Assembly (NCBI GenBank): GCA_965267435.1
Contig: OZ253960.1
Span: 2,418,001-2,482,000 of the forward strand
DNA: 64,000 nucleotides
DNA from: JAWPMT01 sp965267435
GTDB taxonomy: Bacteria; Bacteroidota; Bacteroidia; Cytophagales; Cyclobacteriaceae
Direction: 5' to 3'
Every line of letters begins with the position of its first letter. Position 1 is the stretch's first letter. Shown here piece after piece: positions 15,001-19,997 of this stretch. The notes beneath the pieces were generated by a model that had not been told where the DNA came from, made no database searches, and saw only the letters and a program-made list of their open reading frames with translations. Position numbers and translations under genes: made by a program.

Positions 15001-15455
15001 TCGAGACACTTGGCGTATATGTGGACTCTGTGACTTACTTCGATAATGCAGGTGACATCGTACTCGCAGCGAGAGGTGCAGAAACACTGATCGATGCGAC
15101 ACCTGGAGCTTACACGGTCAACTTCCGAGCGTCAAATGGTTGTGATTACTCTTCTACGTTCGTGATAGAATCTGAGATCAGGATCTACAATGGTGTTTCG
15201 GCCAACGATGATGGAATGAACGACTTCTTCCTCATCGACTGTCTGGACTTCTTCGAGAACAACAACGTCCAGATATTCACACGAGATGGTATCAGGATCT
15301 ATGAAATCGACGGTTACGACAACGTCACCAATCGCTTCAATGGAACCTCCAATGTGGGAGCAACTCAGGATCTCCCGGCTGGAACATACTTCTACGTTAT
15401 CGATAAGGGTGATGGAAGCGACCTCATCCAAGGCTTTTTGGAATTAGTTAGATAA
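3..15455 (+). CDS. Giant SprB-like repeat adhesin, type IX secretion substrate (5' end outside window)
   Basis: The frame is open from base 3, so the gene begins left of the window; at least 5150 residues are visible. I count 48 complete modules and one partial module of about 85-110 aa. A module opens with a beta-strand and a cysteine next to an NG/DNG turn (for example CGTAGDNGSITV). It continues with an aromatic strand (YTYEWF) and an AGTYxVxVTD strand, and closes with a second cysteine (TGC or similar) and a short IxDD linker. This matches the SprB-type repeats of gliding bacteria. A gliding-motility C-terminal domain ends the chain. The product is expected to cross the outer membrane through the type IX system and act on the cell surface in adhesion or gliding; the ligand is unknown. 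A PorP/SprF-like gene follows 13 bases downstream. The family call is firm; the exact role is inferred. Confidence 0.9.
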   Translation, partial: FEWFVGNGTTTSISAPAAAGGTNNSEATGLAAGTYTVRATDQATGCQSTQTVSIGTALATVSITSSATTDDDQCTGGNGAITISEVQVVDNGVTSTYSTDADINANVTLELYASDGTTLLGSFTAPDTTGLPDGSYVVIVTDNTSTCTSANVPFVIDDIQVNPALTATEAAPSTVCVGGTNPDGSANVVVDNAGGSVNYTYLWHTGNDTSSPINTTTNPSAATATLSGVEPGFYTVLVTDTDGTGNGCSNTATVEITLDATTIAIGGSTTTDASNCDGLDNGEFSITQVTEDGAPVGGATYNYEFFDDGGGSLQSGATASISSLTPGDYSVVITNTSTNCESASIPFTIDDVSVTPDLSLSITDNSDCGTAGDNGSITVNIASASGTYSYEWFNGSDVNDEGSPFAGTGAGTATISGLAAGDYWVKVTDTADPSSGCEAKIAGTVADDPTEMTITAATPVDSDQCTPENGSITVTTVDINTVATDAETMTGYTFQIYDNAATPAYVKDFENQADGISDPSATDLASGTYHVVIVENASGCTSNLYQFAIGNNAVSPTLTVAEDQASTVCAGGSNPDGEASVTITNDDTDAYTYLWHTGNDTSSPINTTTNPSAATATLTGVEAGFYTVLVTDTETGGLGCFNTATVEITLDPTTIAIGASTTTDASNCDGLDNGEFSITQVTEDGAPVGGATYNYEFFDNGGGSLQSGATASISSLTPGDYSVVITNTSTNCESASIPFTIDDVSVTPDLSLSITDNSDCGTAGDNGSITANIASASGTYTYEWFNGSDVNDEGSPFAGTGAGTATISGLAAGDYWVKVTDTADPSSGCEAKIAGTVADDPTEMTITAATPVDSDQCTPENGSITVTTVDINTVATDAETMTGYTFQIYDNAATPAYVKDFENQADGVSDPSATDLASGTYHVVIVENASGCTSNLYQFAIGNNAVSPTLTVAEDQPSTVCAGGSNPDGEASVTITNDDTDAYTYLWHTGNDTSSPINTTTNPSAATATLTGVEAGFYTVLVTDTETGGLGCFNTATVEITLDPTTIAIGASTTTDASNCDGLDNGEFSITQVTEDGAPVGGATYNYEFFDNGGGSLQNGTTASISSLTPGNYSVVITNTSTNCESASIPFTIDDVSVVPDLSLSIMDNTDCGTAGDNGSITVNIAGASGTYTYEWFNGSDINDEGSPFAGTGAGTATISGLGAGDYWVKVTDTADPSSACEGKITGEVIDDPAEIAVTAATIVGSDQCVPENGSITVTTVDINTVSTNAETMTGYTFKVYDNAATPAFVKNFENQADGTNDPSATDLSPGTYHVVVEENVSGCESNLYQFVIDDNAPVPTTNTISGNDNTACAGTPNGSVSISFVWTGGAVDYQWYYGTIASGTAVALATGADPGNGSFPSDPTATTVTGLAGGTYYVEITDNDGGAGTGCVFQQEVTILNDASIVVIASGAKDQDNTGCIAANHDGSYTVTSVTTDGAGAGFPGDYNFEWYTSTGTLIETTDGGSGGATKADFGAGSYYVIAVDKATSCSSASEAFTIADNLTIPAITASTITNVERCDDTIDNGVIDIDVDGIADPGAAYSIQWYSGGVSTIGAGTLLAGQTDDVISTLDIGTYSVRVTIAATGCSLDQAFVVGSDVPKKPSFTIAVTTEPDVCNPGNGVLTASGFAGAATDYTWTWLLDDRTTDISTTGAVVANEVVTSVSEGDYYAVIEDISTGCVSDTVPVTIDRDASAVFTIVETITQAPGDCDGAVGSFTIDISDGSGTTTVDVSITDDFGNTITANGVTINGGAPEITVADIDPGDGSTFIRNVAATNGVLDFINGGYYVEVTNSNITTCDGDLEFFLPFDEAPRLDLATPVVTSHSYNCNPYGGSAISAGDNTDGVTGGQGGATGEVSVTLTLIDGADPAIDDNHDNYQIFLYQGTDPLPSPNTDIEVTLDNASALSVMDFVTVGGGASTAQVTAISGNDVTLEFEDGDITDFTTSGNFLDGGEQITAVLKDGLWSVSTGRATDIQVAEGILVAVATDEGVGSSGFNGGVNDYQRTYTFSGLTAGEYTILAAQEGKAFCLSPSVTFEVEDRFDEFYIDAASAVYVDIDDNDDCSGVDANATGAIDLLRIDRILQDVSGADSTATGTNVSDFTFAWYQGTVVDTNAEIPADVLTTAVLSNGNATLTGVPAGSYTVQITGDHGDGVSGNLCVNTYTFVVDDNPDDISIDLGGTTPTASANTNCDAPFDGSIDMNNVDIEITDRDGNTTTQQWPITDWEAYLYESGTGLLAFNGTDNTQASDINYLDDGTTTGTDFTQLEDGDYIIVLFDDSGCEATAYSITVGDGKTNPALTDGTADTNNTNCISNPNGQITVELAGDPADYDIQWFIGGIASTTAFVDGTDGTVATAGVSPATLSITNIIGGTYTVRVEDLTNSVGCVSFYTTSISDDVDAIIDFEIATTDDTNCSPDNGTVRLTDIDLFNTSTNTATGLTAGDETAMDVYTITVYQTDGTTVVDTDAEDAGDNLTISGLSSGDYLIAISHPTNSCESAQKAFTIDDTAVTPTIVITQDQANTVCDPAFGGGITPTGQLTATIQSGAGVDMDGDYTFEWFIGSTGDTSEPVTGGAEPNGSDATITNDLVSDPHTSELSGLVADTYWVRVTDTSDPNNTCISTTEFTLTNDFADIDVDVDTDVVITDASDCSGANLTGQIVINDVDVDGASVIGADGDLANYEFELFNSANASQGVQNPAAAVTSVTYSNLAPDTYRLIVRSEVTGCVSALQQIVVGQDDDVPVIAAPVITADTYCTGGNGTVTLDVTAPDADEADYDFDWYEGAGTTTPLAALSGVGNNSAANLDAGTYTIVVTAENTADAGIGCSSQVIVVVDDDPDVVDVLTADITPTHVDNCSTGNGEIDVADVQLNGGSDGTGGYTLHLYQSDNATEIGGAFTGTNAANLDAGTYYVRARSTSGSLCESAGTLVVIEDNAVTPTITIVQDAANTVCDPAFGGGITPTGQLTATIQSGAGVDMDGDYTFEWFIGSTGDTSEPVTGGAEPNGSDATITNDLVSDPHTSELSGLVEDTYWVRVTDFTDPNNTCVATAEFTLTNDLEDIDVDVDTDVVVTDASDCSGANLTGQIVINDVDVDGASVIGADGDLANYEFELFNSANASQGVQNPAAAVTSVTYSNLAPDTYRLIVRSEVTGCVSALQQIVVGQDDDVPVIAAPVITADTYCTGGNGTVTLDVTAPDADEADYDFDWYEGAGTTTPLAALSGVGNNSAANLDAGTYTIVVTAENTADAGIGCSSQVIVVVDDDPDVVDVLTADITPTHVDNCSTGNGEIDVADVQLNGGSDGTGGYTLHLYQSDNATEIGGAFTGTNAANLDAGTYYVRARSTSGSLCESAGTLVVIEDNAVTPTITIVQDAANTVCDPAFGGGITPTGQLTATIQSGAGVDMDGDYTFEWFIGSTGDTSEPVTGGAEPNGSDATITNDLVSDPHTSELSGLVEDTYWVRVTDFTDPNNTCVATAEFTLTNDLEDIDVDVDTDVVVTDASDCSGANLTGQIVINDVDVDGASVIGADGDLANYEFELFNSANASQGVQNPAAAVTSVTYSNLAPDTYRLIVRSEVTGCVSALQQIVVGQDDDVPVIAAPVITADTYCTGGNGTVTLDVTAPDADEADYDFDWYEGAGTTTPLAALSGVGNNSAANLDAGTYTIVVTAENTADAGIGCSSQVIVVVDDDPDVVDVLTADITPTHVTDCAAGNGEIDVADVQLNGGSDGTGGYTLHLYQSDNATEIGGAFTGTNAANLDAGTYFVRARSTSGSLCESAGTQVVIMDNSADPVVVITEVQANTYCSGAAAADGQLQAQVDEGGPLVTAGYSFQWYKGSLGDMSDPRDATAMTAADLEDGNYWVRVTDTDGADDNLGCSTDATFILSHDPTETTVVTASATNDTRCDSDNGTITVSEVSFTRLGATTTASTAVAIDTDFTLAYYDESLNFINNFTAAAGVTGLSAGTYYITATHDTYECVSATFEVEVLEDVAFPDLVGTPTIVNNTSCDIAAANGSITFEVETAGAHSGAYTFTWSGALVGSGAGTNADPHTVTGLDNGTYTVLVEDNANGCSSEFEFQVLDEQIFPSISLDDNSVTDVTTCLAANGSITIDVSDISGSSADINDYTLSVTGAISGAIPNPAPVGSTMTYSNLGVDVYTISVTDNTNTCQSGTIEVSIVDASVDPVLSVASMTPNDECTVDRETGAITIAIDGDPTGANHTIQWYDDATTTTPAGTTYGVTDDQSLTLDNVPDGQYAVTVSNNTDGCSTTQIFTITNDPVSPIITSFEANNNLDCVSPSGSGSLVAATLDGTVLDSATLAAEYTIGWYSNAALTATVTDPDPLVSPLELNGLAAGTYYAVITRDLTGCSSTAYQFTIVDNPSLPEIEIEVVQADSTCSATVGTGILVAKADGQTDANTNYTFNWYDDSSNLLATNDTLSDLLAGTYTIEVTHVNTGCVDTESITLGNAPQEPEILTVSVTDPTNCEPGNGVIEVTGVSIATTDRYTFAFFDDNPLSGATAFQDGSSTSFSAGLPDMTYYIVGTDTLTGCTTGVYQVQLSADDIVYPEIQLVSALSNRQCDPALADGEMTLAIYTTIDDVRSQVDPADYTITWSDSNGNAISTTVDAAQMTISAEDLEAGSYTIVATNNATGCTTVDIVRLADDRPPFVLLPSSAPNLNCDNPNGSVNVRVQQVGTFVRDAEFFWFIGDVENPDISNPDYTGVDPDGLEQGIYTVIARGTEDPSCISERATVEVEDGTVPPDYTIVVDNHVTICYEDQPNGLARIDTAASDVSAYEFMWYEGADTTGAQIQTGLSADSLSIGTYTVLARDRNTGCVALQNVEIIDDTPAIADPTIVVVSGRTNCLFPNGVAVANTGGLTNGFRFEWYAADNPDSLLFVGNEIQTLDADTYEVLAIDIASGCVSGRSTTTIPYAVEDPEFSIVTTGSLCLRTEDGSANQFSGQAFVAIETLGVYVDSVTYFDNAGDIVLAARGAETLIDATPGAYTVNFRASNGCDYSSTFVIESEIRIYNGVSANDDGMNDFFLIDCLDFFENNNVQIFTRDGIRIYEIDGYDNVTNRFNGTSNVGATQDLPAGTYFYVIDKGDGSDLIQGFLELVR
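489..4016 (+). repeat. Three tandem 1176-bp units inside the adhesin gene
   Basis: The units start near 489, 1665 and 2841, each 392 codons and four modules long. Copies 1 and 2 are almost the same over their last three modules. Copies 2 and 3 are almost the same over their first two modules, and copy 3 diverges in its last two. The changing pattern of identity suggests repeated unequal recombination or gene conversion, not one duplication. The period is an exact multiple of three, so the frame is kept. Confidence 0.92.
7650..11474 (+). repeat. Three tandem 1275-bp units inside the adhesin gene
   Basis: The units start near 7650, 8925 and 10200, each 425 codons and again four modules long. 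Copies 2 and 3 are nearly identical at the nucleotide level until about 11.1 kb, for example around 9206-9433 against 10481-10708. Copy 1 matches them closely from about 8060 onward but differs in parts of its first module. Near identity including silent positions points to very recent amplification or strong homogenisation. A short-read assembly could miscount these copies. Confidence 0.94.
15174..15452 (+). other. Gliding motility-associated C-terminal domain (type B CTD) of the adhesin
   Basis: The last 93 residues have the hallmarks of the CHU_C/TIGR04131 family: IYNGVSANDDGMNDFF (usually NGVSPNGDGxND), the VQIFTRDG strand, GYDN, FNG, the LPAGTYFYVI strand and a final GFLELVR. In Flavobacterium johnsoniae such type B domains direct very large surface proteins to the type IX system together with a PorP/SprF-like partner. 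The domain carries one extra cysteine (LIDCLDFF) outside the two-per-module pattern. Confidence 0.92.
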
Positions 15456-15468
15456 ATTGAGCGCAGCA

Positions 15469-16434
15469 ATGCATAGTTGGAAGAACACAGTTATAATCGG
15501 GATAATCACTCTGGTGGCCATCACTGCGGCCACCGCGCAGCAGCGGGCCATTACGTCTACCTATATGTTCAATGGCGCAGTGATCAACCCAGCGTATGCA
15601 GGTAGCTTGAACCTATTGTCAGTGACAGCAGTGCACCGTGACCAATGGGTCAATATCGATGGCGCTCCGAAGTTCCAGGTATTATCAGCGCATACATCGC
15701 TCATGTCCAATCGAATTGGCGTGGGCCTTGTGGCGTCGAAGGACCAGGTGGGTGTCCACGAGGATGTCGGATTGTACGGGCAATATGCCTACAAGATCCG
15801 GACAGATTTGGGCATCCTTTCCATGGGACTTCAGGGAGGCTTCAATAGCAGAACATCTAACTTTTCGGTACTGACATTGCTAGATAATGCAGATCCGGCC
15901 CTGATTGGCCAACAAACAAATTTCAGCCCCAACTTCGGTGTGGGGTTGTACTTTGCCAATCAGGATTGGTTCATGGGAGTGAGTGTACCCTATCTCCTGG
16001 AAAACAAGCTGCACACAGATGTGCCGGATGTACAAGATGTGGTCGTGGATATCCGCGATGCCTCCTTCATCCAGTCCAGAGAAAGTCGCTACTATTATGC
16101 GACCGCCGGAGGCGTCATCCACCTTAATGAGAAGATCAAGCTCAACCCATCAGTACTCGTGCGGTATCAAGAGCAGGCACCCATTTCCTTTGATATCAAT
16201 GCCAACGTGATCTTCGACGAGATAGCCTATGCGGGCCTGAACGTCCGGAGGGGAGGCGATATCACCTTCATTGCTCAGCTGATCTTGAATGAGAACTTCA
16301 GAGTAGGGTATGCTTACGATGCGATCACCAACGATCTCAACGACTACTCCGCCGGTAGCCACGAGATCTTACTCAACTATCGCATCAAGCTGAGGAACTA
16401 CAAGAAGGACCCTCAGTGTCCTGTCTACTTCTAG
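15469..16434 (+). CDS. PorP/SprF family type IX secretion system membrane protein
   Basis: A 321-residue outer membrane beta-barrel protein of the PorP/SprF family. The start at the ATG gives a clean signal peptide (MHSWKNTVIIGIITLVAITAATAQ); an in-frame TTG at 15457 would add four residues. Family marks include the early segment YMFNGAVINPAYAGS, then HRDQW, GVGLVASKD, FSPNFGVGLYF and a C-terminal GSHEILLNYRIKL barrel strand. SprF of F. johnsoniae is needed for surface delivery of SprB, and this gene lies directly behind a SprB-like adhesin. It is therefore most likely the dedicated partner of that adhesin, probably cotranscribed with it. The 3' end overlaps the convergent membrane protein gene by 4 bases. 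Confidence 0.9.
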   Translation: MHSWKNTVIIGIITLVAITAATAQQRAITSTYMFNGAVINPAYAGSLNLLSVTAVHRDQWVNIDGAPKFQVLSAHTSLMSNRIGVGLVASKDQVGVHEDVGLYGQYAYKIRTDLGILSMGLQGGFNSRTSNFSVLTLLDNADPALIGQQTNFSPNFGVGLYFANQDWFMGVSVPYLLENKLHTDVPDVQDVVVDIRDASFIQSRESRYYYATAGGVIHLNEKIKLNPSVLVRYQEQAPISFDINANVIFDEIAYAGLNVRRGGDITFIAQLILNENFRVGYAYDAITNDLNDYSAGSHEILLNYRIKLRNYKKDPQCPVYF

Positions 16435-16772
16435 GATTTGCTGAGCTCCTCTAACAGGGAGTTGGCAATGGACAGTACGATACTGAAAAGAAGGGCCCAC
16501 CAGAATCCATCTACGTAGAATACGTTGCCCATCAACGCGTCCGCTATCAGGATGATTAATGCGTTGATGACCAGGAGGAAGATCCCAAGCGTAACGATCG
16601 TCAACGGAATCGTCAGCACGATCAATATGGGCTTGACAATGGCATTGAGAATAGATAGGACGAAAGCCAGGATCAGGGCCGTAAAGAACGAACTAACATG
16701 TACGCCCGGCAATACGTACGACGCGATCATTACGGCGACGGTTGACAGTATCAGTTTTAGGAAGAAATTCAT
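16431..16772 (-). CDS. Phage holin family 4 (YvlD-like) small membrane protein
   Basis: A 113-residue, very hydrophobic protein with about four membrane segments. It matches the Phage_holin_4_2 (PF04020, YvlD-like) family: an N-terminal LILSTVAVMIASYVLPGV segment, then ALILAFVLSILNAIVKPIL, LTIPLTIVTLGIFLLVINA and a final FWWALLFSIVLSIANSLL helix. Despite the family name these proteins are usually ordinary chromosomal genes, and nothing phage-like surrounds this one. Their function is not established. It is the last gene of a minus-strand group after the thioesterase, 15 bases away. Confidence 0.82.
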   Translation of the reverse strand: MNFFLKLILSTVAVMIASYVLPGVHVSSFFTALILAFVLSILNAIVKPILIVLTIPLTIVTLGIFLLVINALIILIADALMGNVFYVDGFWWALLFSIVLSIANSLLEELSKS

Positions 16773-16787
16773 AAATCATTTATTTCA

Positions 16788-17309
16788 TTAGTTGGACCAT
16801 CCAAGAACTTCGGATTTGACCTCTTTGATTCGTGATTGGAAACCTGCTGGCGAATAGTCCTCCATTTTGAGGGCCACTCTGTCCAGGTACGCCATGACTT
16901 CAGGGGGATGATTGATGCCCTTGCCACCAAACTCCACAAAACGCAAGGTAGTCCAGAGGATATTTTTGAGATGTTTACGATGCTGATCCGTCATGAAGTA
17001 CTCCACGACGACGGAATTCTCATTGAACCAAATGATCCTGGAGAAGATGGTGACCCACTCCCCCATCCCTGCGGACTTCAGGTAGGCAATCTGATGATTG
17101 TATACGACCCATATCGCCCCAAAGGCCTGGAATAGCTCCGACATTCGAAGGTTGTACAGCTTGGCGACCTGGTCATCACGGGCGTTGTAGTAGTAGTCGA
17201 AGTATTTGGCATTGTTGAGGTGCTGAAGGGGATCACAATCCTGGAAGCGGATGACCACCAGCGACTCGGTCAGTTTCGGGTATTCTCTGCTGTCGTCTAA
17301 TTCGATCAT
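16788..17309 (-). CDS. Acyl-CoA thioesterase-like hotdog protein
   Basis: A 173-residue single hotdog-fold protein of the 4-hydroxybenzoyl-CoA thioesterase type. The N-terminal stretch VIRFQDCDPLQHLNNAKYFDYYYNAR contains the usual aspartate followed by the H-x-NN-x-Y motif of the active-site loop; the middle has WVVYNHQIAYLKSA and the strand VTIFSRIIWF. It probably hydrolyses an acyl-CoA in the cytoplasm; the substrate cannot be read from sequence. The start codon overlaps the stop of the gamma carbonic anhydrase gene by 4 bases, so the two are translationally coupled. Confidence 0.8.
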   Translation of the reverse strand: MIELDDSREYPKLTESLVVIRFQDCDPLQHLNNAKYFDYYYNARDDQVAKLYNLRMSELFQAFGAIWVVYNHQIAYLKSAGMGEWVTIFSRIIWFNENSVVVEYFMTDQHRKHLKNILWTTLRFVEFGGKGINHPPEVMAYLDRVALKMEDYSPAGFQSRIKEVKSEVLGWSN

Positions 17310-17824
17310 CTTTCCTCTCTAAACCATCCGGCGTATTTGATATAATTGGATGCGATTCGTTGCTGCATTTCCAGGTGTTTTTCTCCTATGTCCTTCACCT
17401 TCCGAGCCGGTGCACCCACATACACACTGCCGGGCTCCAAAATGGAATTCTCCAGTACCACCGCTCCCGCGGCAACAAGACTGCCTTCCCCCACTACGGC
17501 ATGATCCATCACGATAGCGCCCATACCGATCAGGACGTTGTCCTCTAGTGTGCAGCCGTGAACGATAGCATTGTGACCAATCGACACATTGTTGCCGATC
17601 GTTGTCGAAGCTTTTTCGTACGTTGCGTGTATCGTCGCGTTGTCTTGAATATTAGTATTGGAACCGATCCGAATAGTATTGACATCCCCCCTGACCACTG
17701 CGCTGAACCACACCGTGCAATCTGGGCCCATCACGACGTCACCGATGATGACTGCATTCTCAGCAAACCAACAGGATTCATCATATTTCGGACTGAAGCC
17801 CCTTACCGACTGGATGATGGCCAT
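17306..17824 (-). CDS. Gamma carbonic anhydrase family protein
   Basis: A 172-residue left-handed beta-helix protein of the gamma carbonic anhydrase/YrdA/PaaY group. Hexapeptide repeats run from about residue 20 to 135 (NAVIIGDV, CTVWFSAVVRGD, VLIGMGAIVMDHAVVGEGSLV). The three expected zinc-binding histidines appear to be present at H66 (TIHAT), H84 (IGHN) and H89 (VHGC). A C-terminal helix follows VYVGAPARKVKDI. Members can bind metal and form trimers, but many show little carbonic anhydrase activity, so the reaction is uncertain. It is the first gene of its minus-strand group and is divergent from the YceI-like gene. Confidence 0.85.
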   Translation of the reverse strand: MAIIQSVRGFSPKYDESCWFAENAVIIGDVVMGPDCTVWFSAVVRGDVNTIRIGSNTNIQDNATIHATYEKASTTIGNNVSIGHNAIVHGCTLEDNVLIGMGAIVMDHAVVGEGSLVAAGAVVLENSILEPGSVYVGAPARKVKDIGEKHLEMQQRIASNYIKYAGWFREER

Positions 17825-17890
17825 ATGAGGTACTTTTCTTTAAACATAGTTTAATATTGCAGCTTTTTGAGCAACGCAAAACGAAAATAC

Positions 17891-18469
17891 ATGTTATTCC
17901 GCCGATTTCATTTCTTGAAGGTTGTTGTCATCTCAGGACTCATAGGGTGCACCCCTTCGGTCACCACAGTGGAGGAAGCGCCCCCGGAGGAGCCCCTGCA
18001 AACGCTCGAGCTGAACTATGAGCGTTCATTGATCACCTGGATTGGTCAGGGAGACGAATTACTCAACGGCGCGGTAAAAGTAGATACAGGTTCTATCGTA
18101 ATGAAGGGACAGGAAGAGACGGCAGTCGTGGGGTTGATCACAGGTGACTTGTCTTTTGGAAACTCGGATACAGTAGATCATTTTCTCCAAATAGAATTGA
18201 CGGACATCGTTACTTATGACACGACTTTACTGACTTCCGCGGTATTGAACGACGAGTTCAAAATCAACCAGCCAACTCATCTGGGCCAAATCACCCTTCA
18301 CCTTCGGGACAGCATTGGGCCGCTAATGATCCCAATACGAATCTCCCACACCAATAGTGGCATTGAATTGGAGGGGAAAGTCAGTATCGACAGTAAAGTG
18401 ATCGATAATCAAAACCCATGGGAATTATTCCATGTAGGTTTCTTACTGCATACTGACAAAATTGAATAA
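17891..18469 (+). CDS. YceI-like lipoprotein
   Basis: The ATG at 17891 gives a 192-residue product with a lipoprotein signal peptide (FLKVVVISGLIGC, lipobox LIGC). A TTG at 17867 would only add eight residues before it. The mature part follows the YceI lipocalin-like pattern: LITWIGQG, GAVKVDTGSIVM, GLITGDLSF, then TVDHFLQI, LLTSAVLNDEF and a strand-rich C-terminus ending VGFLLHTDK. YceI proteins bind isoprenoid-like lipids in the periplasm; here the protein should be lipid-anchored. The DFF motif common in the family is not obvious, so the match is moderate. It reads toward miaB, 64 bases upstream of that gene. Confidence 0.65.
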   Translation: MLFRRFHFLKVVVISGLIGCTPSVTTVEEAPPEEPLQTLELNYERSLITWIGQGDELLNGAVKVDTGSIVMKGQEETAVVGLITGDLSFGNSDTVDHFLQIELTDIVTYDTTLLTSAVLNDEFKINQPTHLGQITLHLRDSIGPLMIPIRISHTNSGIELEGKVSIDSKVIDNQNPWELFHVGFLLHTDKIE

Positions 18470-18506
18470 TACTGACAATCTGTCACTCTTTTCTGGGTGA
18501 CACTTT

Positions 18507-18514
18507 TATCTTTG
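18507..18514 (+). promoter_or_regulatory. Candidate Bacteroidota -7 element upstream of miaB
   Basis: TATCTTTG matches the TAnnTTTG -7 consensus exactly and lies 19 bases before the miaB ATG, with room for a short leader. No good TTG -33 box is seen 17-23 bases upstream, so this is a partial promoter. Confidence 0.5.
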
Positions 18515-18533
18515 CCACGGCAAAACAGAATTC

Positions 18534-19985
18534 ATGGAGCATTTGATTGAGGATATCTCCATTCTCGACGGAAGGGATCGGAATGAGGAAGTAAAAATCA
18601 CGGAAAATTCAATGGAGAGAGGCCGCCGACAGCTCTATATCGAGAGTTACGGCTGCCAGATGAATTTCTCAGACAGTGAGATCGTATCCTCTATCATGGC
18701 CAAGGAGGGATACGGCACCACCAGCAATCTGGAAGAGGCAGACCTGGTGTTGATCAACACTTGCTCTATCCGAGACAAGGCCGAGCAAACCGTCCGCAAG
18801 CGACTGGGCCAGTTCAACAAAATCAAGGAACAGAAGCCAGAATTGAAGATCGGTGTCCTGGGCTGCATGGCAGAGAGGCTCAAAGCCAAGCTTCTGGAGG
18901 AAGAGAAAATCGTCGATCTTGTTGTCGGCCCCGATGCGTATCGCGATCTCCCCAAGTTGGTCATAGACGCTGAAGAAGGTCACCGGGGAGTGAATACGTT
19001 CCTCTCTCGGGAGGAGACATACGGCGACATCGCCCCTGTTCGCCTCAATAGCAATGGAGTGACAGCCTTCATCAGCATCATGCGAGGGTGTGACAACATG
19101 TGCTCTTTTTGCGTCGTCCCCTTCACGAGGGGGAGAGAAAGGAGTAGAGATCCGCAGTCGATCGTGAAGGAAGCAACCGACCTTTTCGAGCAAGGATATC
19201 GGGAAGTGACCCTCCTGGGGCAGAATGTGGACTCTTACAAATGGTCACCAGAAGAAAACAATAAAGCGCGCCTGGACAAAACCGAGGCCTCGGAGGTCAT
19301 CAATTTCGCCGGCCTGCTAAAGAGGGTGGCCAATGTGCATCCTGAGCTGCGCGTCAGGTTTTCGACTTCACATCCCAAGGACATCACCAATGAGGTCCTG
19401 CACACGATGAAGGAATACGACAACATCTGTAAATACATCCACCTGCCGGCGCAAAGCGGCAATTCCAGGGTTTTGGATCTCATGAACAGGACCTACTCTC
19501 GTGAGTGGTACATGGAACGAGTGGATGCGATCCGAAGCATTCTTGGAGAAGACTGCGGCATCAGCTCTGACATGATCTGCGGTTTTTGCACAGAGACCGA
19601 AGAGGAGCACCAGGACACACTGAGCCTGATGGATTATGTCCATTACGATTTCTCGTACATGTTCTTCTATTCGGAAAGGCCGGGAACATTGGCAGCTAAG
19701 AAATACGAAGATGACATTCCCCTGGAAGTGAAGAAGAGAAGACTGCAGGAGGTGATCCAAAGACAGCAGGAACATTCCCTGGCCCGCAACCAAAGGGACA
19801 TAGGCAAGACATTTGAAGTATTGATCGAAGGCACGAGCAAGCGTTCTGAGAAGCAGCTGCAGGGGCGAAATTCAGCCAACAAAGTGGTTATTTTCCCCGC
19901 AGGCGAGTTGAAGAAGGGGCAGTATGTCAAAGTGAAAGTGCACGATTGTACGGCCGCGACGCTGTTCGGAGAAGTAGTAGAATAA
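18534..19985 (+). CDS. miaB: tRNA-2-methylthio-N6-dimethylallyladenosine synthase MiaB
   Basis: A 483-residue radical-SAM methylthiotransferase that adds a methylthio group to N6-isopentenyl-adenosine 37 in tRNAs reading codons that begin with U. The N-terminal UPF0004 domain carries the cluster cysteines C41 (ESYGCQMN), C77 (NTCSIR) and C111 (LGCMAE). The radical-SAM cluster is C186-x3-C190-x2-C193 within RGCDNMCSFCVVPFTRGRE. A TRAM domain occupies about residues 410-480. About 30 residues precede the conserved core, slightly longer than usual. The sigma-54 activator gene starts 12 bases after the stop, so the two probably share a transcript. The -7 element at 18507 supports the chosen ATG. 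Confidence 0.96.
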   Translation: MEHLIEDISILDGRDRNEEVKITENSMERGRRQLYIESYGCQMNFSDSEIVSSIMAKEGYGTTSNLEEADLVLINTCSIRDKAEQTVRKRLGQFNKIKEQKPELKIGVLGCMAERLKAKLLEEEKIVDLVVGPDAYRDLPKLVIDAEEGHRGVNTFLSREETYGDIAPVRLNSNGVTAFISIMRGCDNMCSFCVVPFTRGRERSRDPQSIVKEATDLFEQGYREVTLLGQNVDSYKWSPEENNKARLDKTEASEVINFAGLLKRVANVHPELRVRFSTSHPKDITNEVLHTMKEYDNICKYIHLPAQSGNSRVLDLMNRTYSREWYMERVDAIRSILGEDCGISSDMICGFCTETEEEHQDTLSLMDYVHYDFSYMFFYSERPGTLAAKKYEDDIPLEVKKRRLQEVIQRQQEHSLARNQRDIGKTFEVLIEGTSKRSEKQLQGRNSANKVVIFPAGELKKGQYVKVKVHDCTAATLFGEVVE

Positions 19986-19997
19986 GAAACCCAGTCT

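Noticed and set aside
16431..16772. Holin-like gene as a sign of a prophage
   Set aside because: The Phage_holin_4_2 name covers ordinary chromosomal membrane proteins, and no phage structural, lysis or integrase gene is nearby.
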